Assembly (NCBI RefSeq): GCF_022788695.1
Contig: NZ_CP085155.1
Coordinates: forward strand, 186,001 to 250,000
DNA: 64,000 bases
Direction: 5' to 3'
Origin: Pseudosulfitobacter sp. DSM 107133
Lineage (GTDB): Bacteria; Pseudomonadota; Alphaproteobacteria; Rhodobacterales; Rhodobacteraceae
The notes under the pieces were generated by a model, which worked only from the letters and a program-made list of their open reading frames with translations, ran no database searches and was not told where the DNA came from. The stretch's first letter is position 1. The number at the start of each line of letters is the position of its first letter. Position numbers and translations under genes: made by a program. Positions 45,029-53,185 of the stretch are shown here, in pieces.

Positions 45029-46888
45029 ATGCTTAACATTGCTCTCGCCGATTCATTTCACCTGCACGAGAGAAATTTTCCATCCCTTTTCAAAGTGCTG
45101 GCGTCGAACCATTATGAAGCGAACACATTGCTCGACAAAAAACAGGACGGTTACGGCCTGATCACCAGTTTGGGCAAATACACCGACCTGGCCGACCGGG
45201 TAAGCCCGCTGATGGCGCGCTCTATCCAGACGCAGGCAAGCGTTTTTGCGGCCTACGACGCTGACAGCCTGTATAACGCCAAGGTTGCGCACCTTAACCT
45301 TTGGCCTTTGTGCCGGTCTGAAATGCTGGCCTACCTGTTGTCGATGGACAACTGGCAAACCGATGTGATGCCCAAAGACGACCGCATGATCTTCGACAAG
45401 GCTTTTGCCGAAGACCACGAGACATTGGCGTTGAACATGGCGGTTGCCAGCCACTGGCTGAACCACTGGTATGACATGCGCGGCCAGATATTCAAAAACC
45501 ACTTCTGCTGTGTGTTCTCTGGTTCGATGACATACGCTCGGACCTTGCTGGAATTGCTACGCCGTAGTCAGACCCGAGCGATCGTGATGGAAAGCACATT
45601 CACTGGCAACGATTTCCTGTTCGAAGAGATGTATCATCCGATCGCCAACAACTGTGGCGCCCAACACGCAACATTGCGCAAGTCGCGGCGCAACCCTGAT
45701 CTGGAAGTGCCCAGCCAATATGACCGCGAGGTTATCAAGGCGCGCAACAAGGTGATGCAGGCCAACAACAAGAATGTCGTCCAGCCACCGGTACGCGATT
45801 TGCCACGTTTCCCCGAGGACCGGCCACAAGCGTTGATCGTGGGACAGGTGGTCAACGACTTTTCCCTGATCGAAAACGGCTTTCCCTTTGTTTCGTCGGT
45901 GCCCGTCTATCGCGAAATGATCGACCGGCTGCTGGAAGACACCGAATGCAATATCATCTTCAAGGCCCATCCCTGGGAGATGAAAAAAGTACACCTGCAA
46001 ACCCCGCGCACCTTCGACGCGCTGGCCGAGCATGTTTCAAACCTGCCGGACGAAAAACGCGCCCGCGTGATGCTGGTGGAAGATGTCAACATGCAGGCGT
46101 TGTTGGAAGACAGCCAGTTTTGCCTGACCTTCACCTCGCAGACCGGGATCGAAGCAGCGATGCTGGGACTCAAGCCTATCGTCTTGGGGCACGCATTCTA
46201 CTCTGAAGCGGGCTTTACCCACGATTGCCAAAGTATCGACGAGATGGTGGCGGCAGTCAGCAGCGGTGAGGGACTTCTTGATCTGGAAGGCTATCGGGCC
46301 TTTGACCGGTTCCTTGTCGATCTGTTTCAATACGGCACTGTATCCATCCACAGATCGGGCGAGTTGAAGATCTCGAAAATGCTCATACGCGAAACACCGC
46401 TGGAACAAAAAACACCGGTGCGCACCGAGCTGGAGCTGAGCGAGATCGAAATAGGCGCGCGGACACCGGCGCACGTCTGGTCAGGTGTGTTGCGCAAAAA
46501 GCTGCCCTTGCCGCCCGACAATAAGGTGGCTGAACTGGCAAGTGGGTTGAAGATTTCTTTTCGGGATTTCCCGACGCATTTCGAAATGTGCGGTTCAATC
46601 CATATGGTGGAAATGTCCGTCGTCAACGACACAGAGCACTTCTTTCCGATGGTTAGCCGAGGAAAAAGCTTCAACCTTTCGTATCATATTTTCAAAGCAG
46701 ATGGGGAGCGGGTCGTGTTGAACGGCCTCAAAACAGCGCTGACCAAAGACCTTTATTTCAATCATCAAGGCCCGATTCAGTTCCAAACCCCTGAAGAGCC
46801 CGGCGCCTACAAAGCGGTTCCTGCCGTTCTTTACTCTGGCGTGTGCTGGCTGGACAGCGATTCATCTTGGGAGTTTACCGTTGCATAA
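45029..46888 (+). CDS. capsule polysaccharide (Kdo) transferase, KpsC/KpsS type
   Basis: A 619-residue protein with a GT-B Capsule_synth-type core. IIFKAHPWEMKK (about 305) and FCLTFTSQTGIEAAMLGLKPIVLGHAFYSEAGF (about 365-400) match the H-P and T-S-x-x-G-EA-L-G-P patterns of KpsC/KpsS. The last 150 residues form an extra beta domain ending WLDSDSSWEF, like the C-terminal sugar-binding domains of some Wzt proteins. The ATG at 45029 follows AAAGGAC; a GTG at 44963 in the same frame has no signal. It is divergent from kdsD across a 256-bp gap that must hold both promoters. Confidence 0.75.
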   Translation: MLNIALADSFHLHERNFPSLFKVLASNHYEANTLLDKKQDGYGLITSLGKYTDLADRVSPLMARSIQTQASVFAAYDADSLYNAKVAHLNLWPLCRSEMLAYLLSMDNWQTDVMPKDDRMIFDKAFAEDHETLALNMAVASHWLNHWYDMRGQIFKNHFCCVFSGSMTYARTLLELLRRSQTRAIVMESTFTGNDFLFEEMYHPIANNCGAQHATLRKSRRNPDLEVPSQYDREVIKARNKVMQANNKNVVQPPVRDLPRFPEDRPQALIVGQVVNDFSLIENGFPFVSSVPVYREMIDRLLEDTECNIIFKAHPWEMKKVHLQTPRTFDALAEHVSNLPDEKRARVMLVEDVNMQALLEDSQFCLTFTSQTGIEAAMLGLKPIVLGHAFYSEAGFTHDCQSIDEMVAAVSSGEGLLDLEGYRAFDRFLVDLFQYGTVSIHRSGELKISKMLIRETPLEQKTPVRTELELSEIEIGARTPAHVWSGVLRKKLPLPPDNKVAELASGLKISFRDFPTHFEMCGSIHMVEMSVVNDTEHFFPMVSRGKSFNLSYHIFKADGERVVLNGLKTALTKDLYFNHQGPIQFQTPEEPGAYKAVPAVLYSGVCWLDSDSSWEFTVA

Positions 46889-47882
46889 GATTGCCACACA
46901 GGATTTCAAATCCACCTTGCCCGCCAATGTGAACTATCCGCTCACAATCAATTTTGTTATCACTCGTGATCTTAAGTCAAAGATTTTCCACGATATTTTC
47001 AAAAGATACGTGCAGTTTGATCCCAGCCTGATCCAGATTAAGATCAGCGAGGAACCCGTGGAAGGGGCGGATGTGTATCACTACCACCGCCCCCACCTTG
47101 AGACCGAGTTGAAAGAACCTGCTGTCGTCACGGTGCACCACGATCCGCGCGACGTGGACCCCTGGCTGGACCCCAAGAAATTCTGGCAGGTCTACTGTCA
47201 GACAGCGCGGATTGTGTGTCTGAACTCGCTTCAGGTCGAAGACCTTGCTGCGGTGGATATGCACAATACCGTCGTGATCCCGCACGGGTTTGATACGAAC
47301 ATATTCGCGCGTCAGAAAAAAACCTTTGACCCCACGCGCAAACTGAACATTGGCATCGTGTCAAAACGCTATGACCGCCGGTTCAAGGGCGACGCCTATA
47401 TTTTCGAGAGCCTTGAATTGTTCGATCCCGATCGGGTGCGCTTTACCTTGGTGGGTGCGGGCCGTGCGCTGGATGCTGCACGCATGCGCGAGCTGGGGTT
47501 CGAAGTGGATGTCTTTGAATATCTACCTTACCGCCTGTTCGGCTCCTTGTATGCGCAGATGGATTTCCTGATGATGGTGTCCACCTATGAGGGTGGTCCG
47601 GCGAACCTGCCCGAAGCATTGTCAAGTTCCACACCGGTGCTGGCCACCATGTGCGGTATGGTGCCCGACCTGATCCGTGATGGCGAAAATGGCGTGATCC
47701 TGTCCGGTGACATCCGGCTCGATGCGCCTGTTCTCAAGGCGATCGTGAACAACACAGATGGCATCACCGACCGCCTTTTTGAAGGGGCGCACACCCTTGA
47801 TACGGTGATCTCATGGGAGGACGTGATTGCCTTGCATATTCGTATGTACAGCGAGATTGTTCAGGAACTTCAGGACGCTTGA
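46881..47882 (+). CDS. GT4-family glycosyltransferase
   Basis: A 333-residue GT-B protein. ADVYHYHRPH and VVTVHHDPRDVDPW lie in the N-terminal half; VVIPHGFDTNIF is the linker typical of GT4, and MMVSTYEGGPANLPEALSSSTPVLAT the donor-site motif. The start is probably the TTG at 46881, overlapping the preceding stop by 8 bases; no ATG gives a full N-terminus. It follows the KpsC/KpsS-type gene and precedes a 17-bp inverted repeat. Confidence 0.82.
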   Translation: MHKIATQDFKSTLPANVNYPLTINFVITRDLKSKIFHDIFKRYVQFDPSLIQIKISEEPVEGADVYHYHRPHLETELKEPAVVTVHHDPRDVDPWLDPKKFWQVYCQTARIVCLNSLQVEDLAAVDMHNTVVIPHGFDTNIFARQKKTFDPTRKLNIGIVSKRYDRRFKGDAYIFESLELFDPDRVRFTLVGAGRALDAARMRELGFEVDVFEYLPYRLFGSLYAQMDFLMMVSTYEGGPANLPEALSSSTPVLATMCGMVPDLIRDGENGVILSGDIRLDAPVLKAIVNNTDGITDRLFEGAHTLDTVISWEDVIALHIRMYSEIVQELQDA

Positions 47883-47897
47883 CGCGGCACTTGAAAA

Positions 47898-47976
47898 GAC
47901 CCGCAACATGTAGGCATGTTTTCAACCTATTGTAACTAGGGGCTGTATCTGTAAATTGCCCTACATGTTGCGGGTC
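47898..47976. repeat. perfect 17-bp inverted repeat with 45-bp spacer
   Basis: GACCCGCAACATGTAGG (47898-47914) is repeated exactly, inverted, at 47960-47976. It lies between the glycosyltransferase stop and the sulfotransferase start. The spacer is AT-richer. There is no U-tract after the right arm. It could be a small MITE, an attenuator or a regulator site. Confidence 0.7.
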
Positions 47977-48025
47977 CTCGGCAGTGATCGCTCGGGATCA
48001 GCAGCCTTTAGAGAAGAGAGAGCGT

Positions 48026-48676
48026 ATGATTCTGTGTAGTGGCTGTTCCAAATCGGGGACGCATTTTCTAACTAGCCTCATGCTTTCAATGGGCAAGACG
48101 CAACAGGGTGGTACGTTGATCAAGCGACCTTCGGCTGAACTTTTTTCGACCAGCGTAACCCCGCTGGCAAAGATTTTTGCCTTGGATGACACGCATTTCA
48201 TACACTGTCACCTTATCCACCGTCCCCAGCTGGCAGAGCGCCTGAAAGCGCATCGGCATCTGTTCATTCTGCGTCATCCGCGCAACATTGCTGTGAGCTG
48301 GATGCGCCATCGTATCAAGCAGAACCCGGAACTCGAAGCCAGCAGTGAATATCTCGAGAACGTTATCCGTGGTGGTATGTTTGCCCATTCTGTACCGGAT
48401 TTCATTGCCATGCACCTGCCCTGGCAACGTGACGAAAGCACATTGACCGTGCGCTTTGAAGACCTCGTCGCGCGGGACATGCCCACACTTGAAGCGATTG
48501 CTGCCTATGTCGGGGGCGAACCTGATCCCCTGCATTACGACAATGCCTTCGGGTCAGGGTCGACCTTTATGGGGACCTTCAGCACCTGGGCTGAAAATCC
48601 CTTGTGGAATGATGCGGTTGAAAAAGCCTGGGTCGAAACCGGCGGTCCCAAAGTGGAAGCCGACGCAGGCTACTAA
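48026..48676 (+). CDS. small sulfotransferase
   Basis: A 216-residue PAPS-dependent sulfotransferase. MILCSGCSKSGTHFLTSLM holds the P-loop for the 5'-phosphosulfate (SKSGTHFL) right at the N-terminus; HLFILRHPRNIAVSWMRHR is the 3'-phosphate loop. The ATG at 48026 follows AGAGAGAG; a GTG at 47984 in frame would add 14 residues not seen in such proteins. It is a compact family member, followed by a strong terminator. Confidence 0.85.
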   Translation: MILCSGCSKSGTHFLTSLMLSMGKTQQGGTLIKRPSAELFSTSVTPLAKIFALDDTHFIHCHLIHRPQLAERLKAHRHLFILRHPRNIAVSWMRHRIKQNPELEASSEYLENVIRGGMFAHSVPDFIAMHLPWQRDESTLTVRFEDLVARDMPTLEAIAAYVGGEPDPLHYDNAFGSGSTFMGTFSTWAENPLWNDAVEKAWVETGGPKVEADAGY

Positions 48677-48712
48677 CTGCAGCGAAAACCAACAGACATC
48701 TGTTGCAGCAAA

Positions 48713-48747
48713 AAAACGGGCCCCGACACAGCGTCAGGGCCCGTTTT
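48713..48747. terminator. bidirectional rho-independent terminator
   Basis: AAAACGGGCCC and GGGCCCGTTTT form an 11-bp perfect stem with A- and T-tracts on both sides, between the convergent sulfotransferase and RTX genes. Confidence 0.9.
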
Positions 48748-48756
48748 CTATTTGCG

Positions 48757-48779
48757 GGTCAGGGGACATGCCCCTGACC
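48757..48779 (-). terminator. second hairpin after the RTX gene
   Basis: GGTCAGGGG and CCCCTGACC pair perfectly around a five-base loop, 7 bp after the RTX stop on the minus strand. It adds to the terminator at 48713-48747. Confidence 0.6.
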
Positions 48780-48786
48780 TGTTGAT

Positions 48787-51700
48787 TCATGCAAATGTGA
48801 AGTCCGAGAAGTCGGTCAGCGTAACCCCGACAATGGTGATCGAGTCCGAAGTTGCATTCACATCGACGATGGTGTTGCCACCTGCGTTGCTCAACGTCAG
48901 ATCTCCTGCGGTAAAGCCCTGCATGATGATATCGTCAAAGCCCATCGTGAAGCCTTCGATCGAGTCATTGCCAAAGCCAGCCGCAAAGATAAAGTCATCT
49001 GCGCCGATCCCGCCCAGGATGCGGTCGTTGCCCGCACCGCCAGTGATCGTATCGTTGCCTTCGTTGCCAAAGATTTCGTCCGATCCGTTGCCGCCAAAGA
49101 TCAAGTCGGATCCGTCACCGCCAGAGATCGTGTCGTTGTTATCCCCGCCAGAGATCGTGTCGTTGTTGTCTCCGCCAAGGATGCTGTCGGCACCGCCGCC
49201 GCCAATGATGCTGTCTGCGCCAATGCCGCCGTCAATCGTGTCGGCGCCGTTTTGACCGTTCAACGTATCGCCACCAGTGCCGCCAATCAGTATGTCGTTA
49301 TCGGCCCCGCCAAGCAGGAAGTCGTTGCCGCTGCCGCCATCAAGCGAGTCAAAGCCATTGCCGCCGCGCAGGGTGTCGTCGCCAAGTCCTCCGATCAGCG
49401 TGTCTGACCAATCCCCGCCGTCCAGGCTGTCGGCACCGCCGCCTCCGTCCAGCGTGTCATTGCCGATACCGCCCGAAAGCGTGTCATTCCCGGCATCGCC
49501 CGAAAGATTGTCCGAGCCATCTTCGCCAAAGATCAGGTCGTTGAAGGAACCGCCCGAGATGGTGTCGTTGTTGCCACCGCCGCGAATGGTGTCGTTACCG
49601 GCACCGCCGGTGATGCTGTCGGCACCGCTTTCGCCAAGAATGCTGTCAGAACCGTTTTCACCGATAAGGGTGTCAGCACCGTTGCCACCTTCCAGCGTAT
49701 CGCCGTTGCCACCGCCGAACATCAGGTCATTGTCATCGCCGCCGTAAAGCACGTCGATGCCGGTGCCGCCGCGCAGCACGTCATCGCCCGCCTGGCCGTT
49801 CAGAATGTCACCACCGTTGTTGCCGATCAGCGTGTCGTTCCCGATCGAGCCCTGCAGCACGTCGTTGTCGTTGCCCCCGTCGAGCCTGTCGTCGCCGGCC
49901 CCGCCGTTGAGCGTATCGACTCCGTCACCACCCAGGAGCGTGTCATTGCCGCCGTTACCTTCGATACTATCATCGCCGGCAATGCCATTCAGCATGTTGT
50001 CGAGAGTGTCGCCGATGATTGTATCGTCAGCCTGGCTGCCGATGGCATTCTCGAAGTTCATCAGAGAAACAGTCCGGGACCCGACGGTTCCCCAGTCCAG
50101 GGTTTGCGCCAGAAGGTTGATGGTATAGGACACACTATTTTCGTTGCTGGCATCAAAGACGTCTGTGCCGGTGCCGCCGTCGAACAGGTCGCCGTCAGCG
50201 GTATCAGTGTCACCGGTCACGTTGCCATTCAGCACGACGAAGGTGTCGTTACCGGCGTTGCCCTCGATCAGGCCGCCACCGACAGCCTCGATCGTGTCGT
50301 TGCCGTTGCCGCCGCGCATCGTGTCGTCGAAGGTGCTGCCGCCAAAGATGATATCGTTGCCGTCGCCACCTTCGATGTAATCAGTGCCGTTGCCGCCGGA
50401 CAACGTGTCGTTGCCAGCGTCGCCCATAATAGTATCGCTGCCGCTGTTGCCGTCGATCAAGTCGTTGCCACCGCCGCCCTCGATCTCATCACCAATTGAA
50501 GAACCGCTGATCGTGTCGTCGCCGCCGTTGCCGTGGGCATAGGTCAACCCGCCGCCCATGATGATGGTATTGCTGCCATCACCGTCAAGATAGCGTTCAA
50601 TATTGGCGATCGTGGGCGTACCCGTGTCGAAGTCCGAGGTGATCGTACCCGCAAGGAAATCGAAGATGGCACCATTGACCTGCCCGGCGGAAACCGCGCT
50701 GTGATCCAGCTCGTCGACACCAGTGCCGCCGTCAACGTTGTCGAGGAAATCGCCCGCGCCAACAATAATGGTATCGTTGCCGTCACCGCCATCAATGCTG
50801 TCGGTATTCAGCCCGCCGTCTATCACATCGTCGCCGGCGCCCCCACTGATCGTATCGGTGAGGGATCCGCCAGAGAGGGTATCGTTGCCGTTGCCGCCGT
50901 TGATACTGTCGCTGCCGCTGCCCCCATCGACGACATCGTTGCCGTTGCCACCGTCGATACTGTCGCTGCCGAGGCCACCATCGATGACATCGTTGCCGTC
51001 GCCGCCAAAGATTGTATCGACGCTGGTTGATCCGGTGATGGTGTCATTGCCGCCGCTGCCCTGGGCAAAGGTCAGACCGTTGCCCATAATGATGGTATTG
51101 CTGCCATCACCGTCAAGATAGCGTTCAATATTGGCGATCGTGGGCGTACCCGTGTCGAAGCTTGACGTGATCGTGCCCGTAATAAAGTCGAAGATGGCTC
51201 CGTCCACGTCCGTGGCCAGGACAGCCGTGTGGTTCAGTTCGTCAGTGCCTGCGCCACCGTCGACATTGTCGAGGAAATCACCTGCGCTGACAAAGATACT
51301 GTCGTCGCCGTCGCCGCCCTCGATGCTGTCGGTGCTCAGACCGCCGTTGATGGCGTCGTTGCCTGCCCCCCCTATGATCGTGTCGATGCCTAACCCGCCC
51401 AGCAGGTTGTCGTTGCCATCGCCGCCGTCAATGCTGTCGTTCCCGCTATTGCCGGAGATGTCGTCGTTGCCACCCACACCAAAAATTACGTCACTAGAGC
51501 TCGATCCGGCAATTGTGTCGTTTTGCTGTGTGCCAGTGGTCACGCCATCGCTCGCGTCCACGGTGATGAAATTCTCGCGCGGGTCGTAGATGGCCGTCAG
51601 CACCTCAACGTTGTCGGACCAGGTGATCAAAATGCGCCCGTCCGAAGTCAGGCCCAGTTCGGGTGTCGTTTCGACACCCGCAGTGGAAATAGTCACAGTA

Positions 51701-52692
51701 CTCCCTACCGCCACGCCCGAGGCATTGAACCGCCGTCCTTCCAACGTGTTGAGCGTGTCATTGTCCCAAACCACAAAGAACCCGCCATCCTCAAGCCCGA
51801 TGACATCAGGTTCATTCTGGCTGTCGGTACCAGACGCAATGGTGGCAAGCGCCACCGCCGTTGACCCGTTGGCATTGCGAACCGAGGCAACGATATCAAG
51901 GCCGACCTGCCAGACCACAACGAACCCGCCACCCGATAGGGCCGCGATATGAGGGTCGCTGTCTTCAGTGGCATCACTGTTGATGTTGATGCTGAAACCG
52001 AGCGTATCGTCGGCGTTAACCGCCCTAACCTCAATGTCGTAGTCCGTGTCATCCTTTTCGCGGAAGACAGTAACGACCACATCATTGGTCAGCGTTGCAC
52101 TGTCAGGGTCGATCGGGTTGGAAGTGCTTCCACTAGTATCGTCATCGGAACGGATCTGGATCAGCGATCCCACGGTGCCATTCGCCTCGACCACGCGGCC
52201 GACGATATCCTCGTCGTTCCCGTTGTCGGATTCATAGGTCACAAGGAAAGAGTTGTCCGACCGCATCGCCACCGATGGGTCGCGAAATACCGTAGCCGAA
52301 CTTGCATCGATTTCGACAAACCCCGACTGCGTGCGCGTACCGGCGGCATCATAGCGTCCAAAGATAATGTCGTTGTCGGCGCCATCGGAGAATTCATAAA
52401 CCAAAACGAAGCCGCCGTCGTTGGTGGCGGCGATCACGGGATCTGATTCACTGCGGGCAAAGCCGAAGCCGCTGTTCAGAAACAACGTACCGCTTACCGG
52501 ATTTCCAAGCGCGTCATAGATCACGCCAACGATGTCCGTTCCCGCACCTGAGGCGGCAGTATCATTTGAATCGGTCCAGGTGACCAGAAAGTTGCCATTG
52601 GACAAACCGGTGATCACAGGATCGTTCTGGGTGTCCGTGGTTATCAGGTTGGCGGTGAACTCATCGAGCCAGACAAGGGGTGTAGTTGTCAT
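48787..52692 (-). CDS. large RTX (hemolysin-type calcium-binding repeat) protein
   Basis: A 1301-residue acidic protein without N-terminal signal peptide. Residues 1-385 are beta-propeller-like repeats of about 50 residues (patterns GGFVVVWQ, DPVIAATNDGGFVLVYEF). From about 393 to 1240 run dozens of GGxGxDxL/I nonapeptides that bind Ca2+ after export. The end, ADDFIFAAGFGNDSIEGF followed by a hydrophobic tail, is typical of type I secretion targets. No HlyB/HlyD/TolC genes are in the window. Two 176-residue-spaced near-identical modules are present. AAAGGAT precedes the ATG at 52692. Role is probably adhesion or surface layer next to the capsule; no enzyme domain is seen. Confidence 0.88.
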   Translation of the reverse strand: MTTTPLVWLDEFTANLITTDTQNDPVITGLSNGNFLVTWTDSNDTAASGAGTDIVGVIYDALGNPVSGTLFLNSGFGFARSESDPVIAATNDGGFVLVYEFSDGADNDIIFGRYDAAGTRTQSGFVEIDASSATVFRDPSVAMRSDNSFLVTYESDNGNDEDIVGRVVEANGTVGSLIQIRSDDDTSGSTSNPIDPDSATLTNDVVVTVFREKDDTDYDIEVRAVNADDTLGFSININSDATEDSDPHIAALSGGGFVVVWQVGLDIVASVRNANGSTAVALATIASGTDSQNEPDVIGLEDGGFFVVWDNDTLNTLEGRRFNASGVAVGSTVTISTAGVETTPELGLTSDGRILITWSDNVEVLTAIYDPRENFITVDASDGVTTGTQQNDTIAGSSSSDVIFGVGGNDDISGNSGNDSIDGGDGNDNLLGGLGIDTIIGGAGNDAINGGLSTDSIEGGDGDDSIFVSAGDFLDNVDGGAGTDELNHTAVLATDVDGAIFDFITGTITSSFDTGTPTIANIERYLDGDGSNTIIMGNGLTFAQGSGGNDTITGSTSVDTIFGGDGNDVIDGGLGSDSIDGGNGNDVVDGGSGSDSINGGNGNDTLSGGSLTDTISGGAGDDVIDGGLNTDSIDGGDGNDTIIVGAGDFLDNVDGGTGVDELDHSAVSAGQVNGAIFDFLAGTITSDFDTGTPTIANIERYLDGDGSNTIIMGGGLTYAHGNGGDDTISGSSIGDEIEGGGGNDLIDGNSGSDTIMGDAGNDTLSGGNGTDYIEGGDGNDIIFGGSTFDDTMRGGNGNDTIEAVGGGLIEGNAGNDTFVVLNGNVTGDTDTADGDLFDGGTGTDVFDASNENSVSYTINLLAQTLDWGTVGSRTVSLMNFENAIGSQADDTIIGDTLDNMLNGIAGDDSIEGNGGNDTLLGGDGVDTLNGGAGDDRLDGGNDNDVLQGSIGNDTLIGNNGGDILNGQAGDDVLRGGTGIDVLYGGDDNDLMFGGGNGDTLEGGNGADTLIGENGSDSILGESGADSITGGAGNDTIRGGGNNDTISGGSFNDLIFGEDGSDNLSGDAGNDTLSGGIGNDTLDGGGGADSLDGGDWSDTLIGGLGDDTLRGGNGFDSLDGGSGNDFLLGGADNDILIGGTGGDTLNGQNGADTIDGGIGADSIIGGGGADSILGGDNNDTISGGDNNDTISGGDGSDLIFGGNGSDEIFGNEGNDTITGGAGNDRILGGIGADDFIFAAGFGNDSIEGFTMGFDDIIMQGFTAGDLTLSNAGGNTIVDVNATSDSITIVGVTLTDFSDFTFA
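50563..51290 (-). repeat. duplicated module inside the RTX gene
   Basis: The stretch from 50563 is repeated from 51091 with an offset of 528 bp (176 codons). About 70 bases are almost identical at DNA level, covering the peptide GTPTIANIERYLDGDG, with flanking similarity over about 200 bases. Such identity points to recent duplication or gene conversion. Confidence 0.75.
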
Positions 52693-53185
52693 GGGAATAT
52701 CCTTTGCATCCGAGCGGCGCCCGGTTTTTTGTGTCCAAATGAAGTGCTAAACCGCAAAATTGTCGGCTTTGTTAATATACGATTAAGGTGCAGGGATCGT
52801 ACTGGTCTGGCAAGTAAGGAATTCCAGTCCAATTTTTTCGGCAAATATTTGCAAAGGTTGGTGGGGCGCGTCAGTTTGCGTTGACGTAGGGTTAAGACCT
52901 TGAATCTGTTGATAAGGTCATTTCCGCGCGCCAGATTCTGCCGAGGGAATTCTGTCAAGAAATTCCCCCCTAATTATCGCCATAGCGTGTGTTTTCTGGT
53001 CAGGTTCGCTTCGATTTTTCCTGATTCTCAGGCCGTTTGATCTGCTGAAACATGCTTTTTCATTTGGATCTAAGCGCCTTGCATCCGCTGTTTCGGGCGC
53101 ATCTTAGTGGTCCGCTAAACCTGCCTGGAGCCGCCACATTGGATGGACACTGCGAGACCGCAAAGATAGGTTGCGTCGATCGTTC
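52693..53185. other. divergent intergenic region between the RTX and GT2-GT4 genes
   Basis: About 490 bp without a gene that I can support. It is AT-richer than its surroundings and must carry the RTX promoter and that of the glycosyltransferase. An inverted repeat, GGGAATT (52945-52951) and AATTCCC (52961-52967), may be an operator. A small open frame at 52689-52958 on the minus strand has no coding character. Confidence 0.5.

Noticed and set aside
45029..46888. GTG at 44963 as start of the KpsC/KpsS-type gene
   Set aside because: No ribosome-binding site, whereas the ATG at 45029 has AAAGGAC at a good distance and begins the domain.
48752..51589. Proline/serine-rich plus-strand frames and CRISPR-like periodicity
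   Set aside because: These are the antisense of RTX nonapeptide codons. Unit length is about 27 bp with no spacers, so it is not a CRISPR array.
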